Assembly (NCBI GenBank): GCA_963703565.1 | Contig: CAVPEW010000064.1 | Location: 1 to 64,000 of the forward strand | Length of the DNA stretch: 64,000 bases | Reading direction: 5' to 3' | Source: CAVPEW01 sp963703565 | GTDB taxonomy: Bacteria > Actinomycetota > Acidimicrobiia > Acidimicrobiales > VFJN01 | In this document: positions 14,575 to 23,248 of the stretch, piece by piece | How the letters are laid out: each line of letters opens with the position of its first letter | Numbering within the stretch: the stretch's first letter is position 1 | Made by a program: the position numbers and the translations under genes | The notes under the pieces: generated by a model | What the model saw: the letters and a program-made list of their open reading frames with translations, nothing else | Told to the model about the DNA's origin: nothing | Database searches by the model: none

Positions 14575-15893
14575 GATCCCGTCCAGGGCCGGTCGGTCTC
14601 CGGTGACCAGGATCCGAGCGCTCCGGTAACCACGCGCTCGGGTTCGGCCGAGCGCTCCGGGACCGGGTCGACGTCGTCGAGGAGGCGGGTCACGCAGCTC
14701 GTCATCGCGCGTACCAGCGCCGCCGGAGGTGGGTCTCCGACGCGCATGGCGTCCTCGATCCGTCGACGCTCGGGCACGAAGGCGGGGGAGGCCAGACCGA
14801 GCTCACGCCCGACGAGGTCGGCGAGAGCGACGGTCATCTCGGCCCGGGCGCGCGGAGAGCGGGGTGCACGGTTGACGACGGTGACCACGCGCGCCGGGTC
14901 GACGCCCAGCGCGCCGAGGTCGCGCAGCACGCGCACCGTGTGGTGCACACCGGTCAGGGTTGCAGTCCCGATCACTACGACGAGCTCGGCCTGCGTGAGC
15001 GTCGTCCTGGCCAGCAGGTTGCGGTCCTCGACGTCGACCGAACCGCACTCCGCCTCCCCCTCGAGGTCGGCATCGACCTCGCCGACCACGCAGCGAAAGG
15101 CGCGCCGCAACGATGCGAGCGTGGCCGCGAGCGCCTCGGGCCGCAGCGCCGTCCAGTCGCGGTGGCGTCGCAGCCCGAGCAGCAACCGGTAGCCACGGTC
15201 CTGGACCGCCCAGGTCGTGGCGGTCACCTCCGTCGCCGAAGGGATTCCCAGTCGGTGGGCGTCGACCAGCTCGAGCAGTCCGGGGACCACATCGCTGGCG
15301 TCGTGGAGCATTCCCTGGTCGGCATCGAGGGCGAGGTCGGCCAGGCATACGAGCCCTCGCCGGCGTGGATCGGCGGCGAGGCCGTGGGCGAGCGCCATCG
15401 ACAGGGTTGAGCGCCCCGCGCCCGCTGGCCCTGTCACCGCGACGAGCCGACCGCGCCATGCGGCAGGTGTCGACGGGCTCGCTTCCACCGTCGCGGTCGG
15501 CAGTGCTCCGGCGCCATCGACGCGGGCGATGGGACGGGCGACAGAGGAGAGCACCTCGACCAGCTCGGCCCGGGAGAAGCCTGCCGGCAGGGTCGCTGCA
15601 GCGCCCAACGCCTCCCACGCCCGTTCGACAGCCGAGTTGCGCACCACCACCAGGGCGCAGCCGACGCGCCGGGCCAGCTCGGCAAGGTCGCGGTCGACGC
15701 CGACGAGGTCGTCGTCGACGACCAGGGCCGAGTACGGCCGGCCCGAGCCCAATCGGACCCGTACCTCATCGAGGGACACGGTCTTCACGAACTCGACCGG
15801 GATCGACGAGGCGGTGGCCCAGCGGCCCACCTCTCGGAACCACGCCGAGCGCACGTGGGCGAGGCCTAGGACCACGTAGCGCTCGGCGCTCAC
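14571..15893 (-). CDS. tadZ: TadZ/CpaE-like MinD-superfamily protein
   Basis: The protein has 440 aa. The N-terminal part (about 1-125) has a response-regulator-like receiver fold without clear phosphorylation-site assignment. The C-terminal part (about 145-395) is a ParA/MinD-type ATPase fold, which in TadZ/CpaE places the pilus machinery at the pole. The P-loop reads GPAGAGRST: both the signature Lys of the deviant Walker A and the canonical Lys are absent, so hydrolysis may be lost. A later switch region reads GEVDADLEG. It starts at GTG 15893 (GTGA overlap with cpaB) and overlaps tadA. Confidence 0.85.
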   Translation of the reverse strand: MSAERYVVLGLAHVRSAWFREVGRWATASSIPVEFVKTVSLDEVRVRLGSGRPYSALVVDDDLVGVDRDLAELARRVGCALVVVRNSAVERAWEALGAAATLPAGFSRAELVEVLSSVARPIARVDGAGALPTATVEASPSTPAAWRGRLVAVTGPAGAGRSTLSMALAHGLAADPRRRGLVCLADLALDADQGMLHDASDVVPGLLELVDAHRLGIPSATEVTATTWAVQDRGYRLLLGLRRHRDWTALRPEALAATLASLRRAFRCVVGEVDADLEGEAECGSVDVEDRNLLARTTLTQAELVVVIGTATLTGVHHTVRVLRDLGALGVDPARVVTVVNRAPRSPRARAEMTVALADLVGRELGLASPAFVPERRRIEDAMRVGDPPPAALVRAMTSCVTRLLDDVDPVPERSAEPERVVTGALGSWSPETDRPWTGS

Positions 15894-16600
15894 TGCTCGA
15901 CCCCCGGGTCCGGGCGGCCAGCCGACCGGTCTCCTCCGGGCACGACCCGGTCGAAGGTCGAGCGGACGAGGGTCACGTCGGCCCCCCGAAGGGCATCGAC
16001 GACAGCGTTGACCGTGCCGAGCTCGGGAACGATGACGACCACCTCCACGTCGTCGCGGGCGGTGCCGGCGGCGCCCTCGGAGAGGTCGACCACGAGCAGG
16101 CCTCTGGCTATCGGGTCCGTTCCGGCGTCGGAGGTGGCGTACACGTCGATCCGATCACCCAGCTCGAGGCGCCCGACGGCGACGTTGGCCCGCGGCACGA
16201 CCAGGGCCACCTCGCTGCCAGGGGCCGGCGAGTCCTGCTCGGTGACCGAGCTGGCCTGCAACAGCTCGCCGCGGGATATCGGCGCCACGACCTGGTGGTC
16301 GACCAGTTCCGACGGGTCGCGGTAGAGGTGCCCGCTCAAGGCATCGCCAAGGTCGAGGCGAACCGTTGCGAGGTCGGCGGGCTGCAGGGCGCGGCCGGGT
16401 CTGAGGTCGCGGGCTGCGACCACGTACGTCGTGGCTGGGGCGCCGGACGCGTCCGAGTAGGCGGCGAAAGTGGCCAGCCCCGCTCCGGTGACGAGGAGCC
16501 CCCCCAGAACGGCTCGAGGGTTGGGCAGGCCGCGCCTCCGGGCGATCCAGCGCCCCTCACCGAGCGCCAACGAACCCTGCTCCGCCTTGGACCCCGCCAT
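15890..16600 (-). CDS. cpaB: CpaB-like SAF-domain pilus assembly protein
   Basis: The protein has 236 aa: a basic N-terminus, one membrane helix (AVLGGLLVTGAGLATFAAYS), then an SAF domain (about 53-115, VVAARDLRPGRALQPADL... ISRGELLQASSV) and an RcpC-type beta domain. In diderms CpaB/RcpC works with the secretin; here no secretin is present, as in other monoderm Tad loci. ATG 16600 is chosen because GGAGGAGG lies about 10 nt upstream. It is the first gene of the pilus operon. Confidence 0.85.
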   Translation of the reverse strand: MAGSKAEQGSLALGEGRWIARRRGLPNPRAVLGGLLVTGAGLATFAAYSDASGAPATTYVVAARDLRPGRALQPADLATVRLDLGDALSGHLYRDPSELVDHQVVAPISRGELLQASSVTEQDSPAPGSEVALVVPRANVAVGRLELGDRIDVYATSDAGTDPIARGLLVVDLSEGAAGTARDDVEVVVIVPELGTVNAVVDALRGADVTLVRSTFDRVVPGGDRSAGRPDPGVEQ

Positions 16601-16663
16601 GTCGAGCCGGCCTCCTCCCAGGACATGCCTCAGAAAGGGCATGGAAAGCAACGGGAACACCCG

Positions 16664-16669
16664 AGGCTA
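16664..16669 (-). promoter_or_regulatory. -10 box TAGCCT of the Tad pilus operon
   Basis: On the minus strand TAGCCT ends about 63 nt before ATG 16600. The resulting leader of about 57 nt contains the GGAGGAGG site of cpaB. Confidence 0.45.
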
Positions 16670-16777
16670 CAGTAGTCTGAACACCGCAAAAGGAATAGAG
16701 GGAACAGAGCAGTGTCACGAGCTGACCCGGACCCGTCACCGACCGGCGCCGTGCCGGCCGGTCCGGCCGGGCGGCCG

Positions 16778-16783
16778 TAGCAT
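16778..16783 (+). promoter_or_regulatory. -10 box TAGCAT for bioB (leaderless type)
   Basis: TAGCAT ends 8 nt before ATG 16792. No ribosome binding site precedes that ATG. Confidence 0.55.
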
Positions 16784-16791
16784 CGACGCCC

Positions 16792-17757
16792 ATGGCCGAC
16801 CCCGCCCGCCACGACTGGACCACCGACGAGGCGCTCGCCCTGCTCGGTCGGCCCTTCCACGACCTGCTCTTCGAGGCCCAGGCCACCCATCGCGAGGGGT
16901 TCCGTCCCGACGTGGTCGAAGGCGCCATCCTGCTGTCGATCAAGACCGGCGGGTGCCCCGAGGACTGCGCGTACTGCCCCCAGTCGTCGCGGTGGTCCAC
17001 GGGGCTGGGGCCCGAACCGCTCATGGACACCGGCGAGATCGTCGCAGCCGCCCGCAACGCCCGCGCGGCCGGTGCCACGCGCTTCTGCATGGGTGCCGCC
17101 TGGCGGTCTCCGACCGACCGCCAGGTCGGACGCGTCGCGGACGCGGTGCACGCGGTCGGCGAGCTCGGCCTCGAGACCTGCGTCACCCTGGGGATGCTCA
17201 CCGATACCCAGGCGCGGACCCTCGCCGACGCCGGGCTCGACTACTACAACCACAACCTCGACACCTCACCGGACTTCTACGGCGAGATCATCACCACCCG
17301 CACCTACCAGGACCGCCTCGAGACCATCGGCCACGTGCGCGACGCGGGGGTGCGGCTGTGCTGCGGCGGCATCGTCGGCATGGGAGAGGACCGGCGTCAG
17401 CGCGCGGGGCTGCTCGCCCAGCTCGCCCAGCTCGACCCCCACCCCGAGAGCGTTCCCATCAACCTGCTGGTCCAGGTGCCCGGCACCCCCCTGCACGGCA
17501 CGGAGGTGCTCGACGGGCTGGAGCTCGTCCGAACCGTCGCCGCCGCCCGCATCATGATGCCCTCATCGGTGGTGCGACTCTCGGCCGGGCGCAGCCAGAT
17601 GAGCGACGAGCTCCAGGCGCTGTGCCTTCACGCAGGCGCTGCCAGCATCTTCCTGGGCGACAAGCTGCTCACCACCGACAACCCCGGTGACGACCATGAC
17701 CACGACCTGCTCCGCCGGCTCGACACGACGCTCGCCGAGGGGTCGCTGCTCGGTTAG
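16792..17757 (+). CDS. bioB: Biotin synthase
   Basis: A radical-SAM enzyme that inserts sulfur into dethiobiotin in the last step of biotin synthesis. The 321-aa protein has CPEDCAYCPQSSR (the CxxxCxxC 4Fe-4S site, about residues 57-69), the downstream 2Fe-2S ligand regions (RFCMGAAWR, ETCVTLG, CCGGIVGMGE), YYNHNLDTSP and the Arg near the C-terminus (RLSAGR). All known cluster ligands appear present. No other bio genes are nearby, so it stands alone here. The start is fixed by the leaderless promoter at 16778-16783. Confidence 0.97.
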   Translation: MADPARHDWTTDEALALLGRPFHDLLFEAQATHREGFRPDVVEGAILLSIKTGGCPEDCAYCPQSSRWSTGLGPEPLMDTGEIVAAARNARAAGATRFCMGAAWRSPTDRQVGRVADAVHAVGELGLETCVTLGMLTDTQARTLADAGLDYYNHNLDTSPDFYGEIITTRTYQDRLETIGHVRDAGVRLCCGGIVGMGEDRRQRAGLLAQLAQLDPHPESVPINLLVQVPGTPLHGTEVLDGLELVRTVAAARIMMPSSVVRLSAGRSQMSDELQALCLHAGAASIFLGDKLLTTDNPGDDHDHDLLRRLDTTLAEGSLLG

Positions 17758-17775
17758 CCCCCGGCGCGTCGCAGG

Positions 17776-17781
17776 TACGCT
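17776..17781 (+). promoter_or_regulatory. -10 box TACGCT for ung
   Basis: TACGCT ends 9 nt before ATG 17791 but only 3 nt before the in-frame GTG 17785. The box therefore favours 17791 as the true start. Confidence 0.5.
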
Positions 17782-17790
17782 CGGGTGGCC

Positions 17791-18465
17791 ATGACCTCCG
17801 GCGGCTCGAGGACCGACTGGAACCCGCTGCTGCGGGACCAGTTCGCCCAGCCCTACTGGTCCCAGCTGCAGGCGTTCGTGCACGCGGAACGTGCCAGCCA
17901 CGCCGTCTACCCCCCACACGAAGAGGTGTTCGCGGCCCTGCACCTCACCCCCCACGCGGAGGTGAAGGTGCTCATCTTGGGCCAGGACCCCTATCACGGT
18001 CCCGGGCAGGCCCACGGCCTGTGCTTCTCGGTGCGCCACGGCGTCGAGGTACCTCCCTCGCTGGCGAACATCCACGCCGAGCTCGAGGCCGACCTCGGCT
18101 GCCCCCGACCCACCCACGGCAACCTCGAACGCTGGGCGAGCCAGGGCGTGCTGCTGCTCAACGCCACGCTGACCGTGCGCGCCCGCCAGGCCGCCTCGCA
18201 CCACGGGCGGGGCTGGGAGCGCTTCACCGACCGGGTCATCGAGGTGGTCGCCGCCAAGCCCGAACGCGTGGTGTTCATCCTCTGGGGCGCCGCCGCGCGG
18301 CGCAAGCGGAGCCTGGTCGACACCAGCCGCCACGTGGTGATCGAGTCGGCCCACCCCTCGCCGCTGTCGGCCCGCAACGGCTTCTTCGGGTCGCGTCCCT
18401 TCTCGCGGGCCAACGCCGCGCTGGTCGACGCCGGGCGCGCCCCGGTCGAATGGTGCCTGGCCTGA
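17791..18465 (+). CDS. ung: Uracil-DNA glycosylase
   Basis: It removes uracil from DNA and starts base-excision repair. The 224-aa protein has all family-1 motifs: GQDPYHG with the catalytic Asp (about residues 66-72), GLCFSV, LLLNATLTVR (uracil recognition Asn), FILWGAAA, and HPSPLSA (the catalytic His and leucine intercalation loop). Its length is typical. ATG 17791 is preferred over GTG 17785 because of the position of the -10 box. It follows bioB closely but seems to have its own promoter. Confidence 0.97.
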   Translation: MTSGGSRTDWNPLLRDQFAQPYWSQLQAFVHAERASHAVYPPHEEVFAALHLTPHAEVKVLILGQDPYHGPGQAHGLCFSVRHGVEVPPSLANIHAELEADLGCPRPTHGNLERWASQGVLLLNATLTVRARQAASHHGRGWERFTDRVIEVVAAKPERVVFILWGAAARRKRSLVDTSRHVVIESAHPSPLSARNGFFGSRPFSRANAALVDAGRAPVEWCLA

Positions 18466-18574
18466 CGAGGCGCACCCGGGCTGGCCGTGGAGTCGCGCGG
18501 CGTCGATGCCGAGCGGTACGAGCGACGGGCTCCCGGTGGGGTCGAAAGGCATCTGCATGCACCGAACGGGTCGG

Positions 18575-18580
18575 TAGGCT
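18575..18580 (+). promoter_or_regulatory. -10 box TAGGCT for the small HTH gene
   Basis: TAGGCT ends 6 nt before ATG 18587, the leaderless arrangement. Confidence 0.55.
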
Positions 18581-18586
18581 GGCCAG

Positions 18587-18832
18587 ATGCCCGACGAGAA
18601 GTCGCCCGCCGAGGAGACCATGTGGCTCTCGACCCAGGAGGCGGCCCGCCGGCTGGGGGTGACGGCCCGCACCCTCTACCGGTTCATCGACCACGACGAG
18701 CTGCCCGCCTACCGGATGGGCCGGGTCATCCGCGTCAAGGTGGTCGACGTCGAAGCCTTCATCGAAGGTCACCGGATCGAACCGGGGAGCCTCGAGCACC
18801 TCTATCCCGATTCGGCGACATCGGATCGCTGA
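18587..18832 (+). CDS. Helix-turn-helix protein of the excisionase/MerR-like type
   Basis: An 81-aa protein whose residues 12-64 form a HTH_17-type winged helix (WLSTQEAARRLGVTARTLYRFIDHDELPAYRMG, then RVKVVDVEAFIEGHR). Such small proteins act as excisionases or as DNA-binding regulators in actinobacteria. No integrase or attachment site is nearby, so a housekeeping regulator is more likely. The start is supported by the promoter box. The C-terminal 15 residues are variable and charged. Confidence 0.85.
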   Translation: MPDEKSPAEETMWLSTQEAARRLGVTARTLYRFIDHDELPAYRMGRVIRVKVVDVEAFIEGHRIEPGSLEHLYPDSATSDR

Positions 18833-18841
18833 GCCAGGGCC

Positions 18842-19441
18842 TCAACCCGTCACCACCTCGTCGAGCGTGGCCAGCGCGACGTAGGTCGTCGAGTCGTCGG
18901 GCGCGCCGGGTCCGGACCGCAGAGCCAGCACGTCCAGTCCGACCCAGGCGATCTCGCCCTCGGCGATCGGTCCTCGTCCGGTGGCCAGGCGCACGGGTAC
19001 GCGCCGCTCGGCCAGCCCGCACAGCACCGAGCGCAGGTCCACCTCTGTGGTGACCCGCGCCTCGCCCACCACCACGTCGGCGCCGAAGGCTCGCACCGAC
19101 GCCACCGCCGAGCGATGTACCAGGGTCATCGCGGCGGTCCGATCGGCGCAGACGGCCACGAAGTCCGAGCCCACCGCCCCGAGCGTCCCCCGGTGCGCGC
19201 GCCCAGCGGCCGTGGTGAGGACCACCCTGCGGCGCGTCTCGGCCAGCTCGACCAGGACCCCCTCCGCAGTGGCGTCCTCGACCGCAGCCCGGTGCAGCGA
19301 TCGTCGCCTGGAGCGGGCCCGCGCGGCTTCGTCGACACGCGCCGCGGACGCCCATCGCTCCAGGCGGGCGGCCGGTCCCGGCCCGAGGAGGCGATCGGGG
19401 GCGGTTCCGCCGCTCGTGTCGAGGCGCTCATCGCCGGTCAC
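18842..19441 (-). CDS. Conserved hypothetical protein
   Basis: The protein has 199 aa from GTG 19441. It has a basic N-terminal helix (about residues 25-60, SRRRSLHRAAVEDA) and two small beta-rich units. One, GRAHRGTLGAVGSDFVAVCADRTAAMTLVHRSAVASV, has the spacing of an Sm-like beta barrel. No catalytic motif can be seen. It is convergent with the HTH gene (9-bp gap) and divergent from phoH. The start is fixed by TAGCCT at 19453-19448. The function is unknown; an RNA- or protein-binding role from the barrel-like region is only a guess. Confidence 0.65.
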   Translation of the reverse strand: MTGDERLDTSGGTAPDRLLGPGPAARLERWASAARVDEAARARSRRRSLHRAAVEDATAEGVLVELAETRRRVVLTTAAGRAHRGTLGAVGSDFVAVCADRTAAMTLVHRSAVASVRAFGADVVVGEARVTTEVDLRSVLCGLAERRVPVRLATGRGPIAEGEIAWVGLDVLALRSGPGAPDDSTTYVALATLDEVVTG

Positions 19442-19447
19442 CTCCGC

Positions 19448-19453
19448 AGGCTA
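19448..19453 (-). promoter_or_regulatory. -10 box TAGCCT for the 18842-19441 gene
   Basis: On the minus strand TAGCCT ends 6 nt before GTG 19441. It lies 15 bp from the divergent phoH box. Confidence 0.55.
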
Positions 19454-19468
19454 GGGGGCACCAGCCGC

Positions 19469-19474
19469 TAGCCT
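19469..19474 (+). promoter_or_regulatory. -10 box TAGCCT for the phoH-ybeY-CNNM-era operon
   Basis: TAGCCT ends 14 nt before GTG 19489, so the leader would be only about 7 nt. Confidence 0.5.
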
Positions 19475-19488
19475 CTCCCGAACCGGAC

Positions 19489-20466
19489 GTGTCGCGGCCG
19501 GTCCCCACCCCACTCGTGTCCGTCACCCAGGTCAAGCTCTCCGTCCCCGGCAACCACCTCATGCCCGCGCTGGTCGGCCCGCGCGATGAGGTGCTGCGCA
19601 CCATCGAGGCAGCCTTCCCCGACGTGCGTGTGCACGTGCGAGGAAACGAGATCACCCTCGATGGGCCCGAGGCGGAGCTGGTGGCCACCACGTTCGAGGA
19701 GCTCGTCGTGCTCGCCGAGGCCGGTCAGGCGGTCGACGTGGACGGCGTGGCCCGTGCCATCGACATGGTGCGCGCCGACGAGCTCCCCTCGCAGATCCTC
19801 ACCGCCGACGTGTTGCGTACCGTCCGGGGGCGAGCGGTCCGGCCGAAATCGGTCGGCCAGAAGCGCTATGTCGACGCCATCGCCGCCAACATCGTCACCT
19901 TCGGCATCGGGCCGGCAGGCACGGGCAAGTCATGGCTCGCCGTCGCAGCGGCCGTGCAGGCACTGCAGACCAAGCAGGTTGACCGCATCATCCTGACCAG
20001 GCCCGCCGTCGAGGCCGGCGAGCGACTCGGTTTCCTCCCGGGCGACCTGTTGGCCAAGGTCGACCCCTACCTGCGCCCGTTGTGGGACGCCCTGCACGAC
20101 ATGGTCGGCACCGACGCCGCCGCCAAGCTGTTGGAACGCGGCCTGGTCGAGGTGGCTCCGTTGGCGTTCATGCGCGGTCGCACGCTCAACTCGTCGTTCA
20201 TCATCCTCGACGAGGCCCAGAACACCACCCCCGAGCAGATGAAGATGTTCCTGACCCGCATCGGGTTCGGCTCCAAGGTGGTGGTGACCGGTGACGTCAC
20301 CCAGATCGACGTGGCCGGAGGCCGCAGCGGCCTGCGCGACCTCGAAGCGGTGCTCGACGGGGTGGACGGCGTCGGCTTCGTGAACTTGGCGAGCCGCGAC
20401 GTGGTGCGGCACCGGATCGTGGCCGACATCGTCAACGCCTACGAGCGGGCGGAGGGCTCCTCGTGA
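19489..20466 (+). CDS. PhoH-family ATPase
   Basis: The protein has 325 aa. An N-terminal KH-like part (about 10-75) is followed by the PhoH P-loop ATPase domain with Walker A GPAGTGKS (about 144-151), ILTRPAVEAGERLGFLPGD, MRGRTLNSSFIILDEAQNTT (Walker B) and VVTGDVTQID. PhoH/PhoL proteins work with YbeY in rRNA processing and ribosome quality control, which fits the next gene. GTG 19489 gives the usual N-terminus; GTG 19519 is the alternative. It overlaps ybeY by 4 bp. Confidence 0.93.
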   Translation: MSRPVPTPLVSVTQVKLSVPGNHLMPALVGPRDEVLRTIEAAFPDVRVHVRGNEITLDGPEAELVATTFEELVVLAEAGQAVDVDGVARAIDMVRADELPSQILTADVLRTVRGRAVRPKSVGQKRYVDAIAANIVTFGIGPAGTGKSWLAVAAAVQALQTKQVDRIILTRPAVEAGERLGFLPGDLLAKVDPYLRPLWDALHDMVGTDAAAKLLERGLVEVAPLAFMRGRTLNSSFIILDEAQNTTPEQMKMFLTRIGFGSKVVVTGDVTQIDVAGGRSGLRDLEAVLDGVDGVGFVNLASRDVVRHRIVADIVNAYERAEGSS

Positions 20467-21070
20467 GTGGCCAGGAGGGCGACCACGACGGTCCCGACGC
20501 CCGTGGCGACCGGCCCCCAGGCGCTCCGCCGCTGCCGATGAGTCGGCGCCGGCGCCCCAGCCCCGAGGAGGGGGACCTGGAGGTCCACGGGGCCGACGAA
20601 CAGCACGACGAGCCGGTCGACGTCGCCCGCTGGGTCGCGCTCGCTCACGCCGTGTTGCACGCCGAGGGCGTCCGAGGCAATGCCGAGCTGGCGCTGAGCT
20701 TCCTCGACGTGGCCACCATGACCGAGCTGAACGAGCGGTTCATGGGTGCCGAGGGACCCACCGACGTGCTGGCCTTCCCCCTCGACGATCCCATCGAGGG
20801 CGGCCGCACGCCCGACGCCGGCGCGACCGGACCCGGTCGCCTCGCGGCCGAGGTGGCCGAGCTGCCCGTGCTGCTGGGCGATGTGGTGATCTGCCCGTCC
20901 ATCGCGGCGGCCCAGGCCCCCGAGCACGCCGGCAGCTATGACGACGAGCTGGCCCTGCTGGTCGTCCACGGGGTGCTCCACGTCCTGGGCCGCGACCATG
21001 CCGAGCCGGGCGAGGCGGCAGCCATGCAGGCCAAGGAGCGCGACCTGCTCGACCGGTTCCACCACCGACG

Positions 21071-21074
<4 letters not shown>
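20463..21074 (+). CDS. ybeY: Endoribonuclease YbeY
   Basis: A zinc-dependent rRNA maturation endonuclease. The 203-aa protein has the signature HGVLHVLGRDH (zinc ligands) near residue 166 and FMGAEGPTDVLAFPLDD before it. An unusually long, charged N-terminal extension of about 40 residues (Gly/Asp/Pro-rich) precedes the conserved domain. GTG 20463 overlaps the phoH stop as GTGA. An internal start after the extension cannot be excluded. Confidence 0.94.
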
Positions 21075-22347
<1,273 letters not shown>

Positions 22348-22351
<4 letters not shown>

Positions 22352-23229
22352 CCGGCACCGGTCCGGTCACCGCGCACCGCTGCGGGTTCGTCACCCTCGT
22401 CGGGAGGCCGAACGTGGGCAAGTCGAGCCTGGTCAACGCGATGGTCGGCACCAAGGTGTCGATCACCTCCACCCGTCCGCAGACCACCCGGCACCGCATC
22501 ATGGGCGTGCGAACCGAGCGCGGGACGGCCACCGAGGGCGGCTCGCAGCTGGTCTTCGTCGACACCCCCGGCCTGCACAGGCCCCGCACGGCGCTGGGGG
22601 AGCGACTGAACACCACCGCGGTGGCCGCGCTCGACGGCGTCGACGTGCGCTGCGTGGTCATCGACGCCTCGGCTCCGATCGGTCCCGGCGATCGCTGGGT
22701 GGCCGCTTCGGTCGGTCCGGGGGCGGTCTGCGTGGTGAACAAGGTCGACCTCGCCGACCGGGTCACCATCGCTTCCCAGCTCGCAGTTGCGTCGAGCTGG
22801 GAGATGGCAGCCTACTTCGCGGTCTCGGCCCGCTCCGGCGACGGGGTGGACGACCTTGTTGCGCACCTCCTGACGTTGGCCCCGCTCGGGCCGCCCATGT
22901 TCCCCGACGACGTCGTCACCGACGTTCCCGAGGCGTTCATGGTCGCCGAGCTGGTACGCGAGCAGCTCTTGGAACGCACCCGGGACGAGCTGCCGCACTC
23001 GATCGCGACCCGGGTGACGGAGTGGGAGTGGCCGCTGGTGCGTTGCGAGATCCTCGTCGAGCGCGAGTCGCAGAAGGGGATCGTGATCGGGCGCGGCGGG
23101 GAGGTCCTCAAGGCGGTGGGCACCGCCGTGCGGTCCCAGCTGGCGCCCGGCGCCTACCTGGAGCTCGTCGTTAAGGTGGACCGGGACTGGCAGCGGCGGC
23201 CCGCCGCTCTTGCCCGCCTCGGGTTCTGA
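22348..23229 (+). CDS. era: GTPase Era
   Basis: An essential GTPase that binds the 3' end of 16S rRNA during 30S assembly. The 293-aa protein has G1 GRPNVGKSS, G2 region TSTRPQTTRHRIMG, G3 DTPG, G4 NKVD, and a C-terminal KH domain (ERESQKGIVIGRGGEVLKAVG). GTG 22348 overlaps the previous stop as GTGA. The longer frame from 22249 would lie inside the CNNM gene. It forms one coupled unit with phoH and ybeY, both also acting on 16S rRNA. Confidence 0.96.
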
Positions 23230-23248
23230 GCCTCGGAGAGGGCTGGGG

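Noticed and set aside
18587..18832. Excisionase of an integrated element
   Set aside because: No integrase, attachment repeats or phage genes are nearby; bioB, ung and phoH on both sides are core genes.
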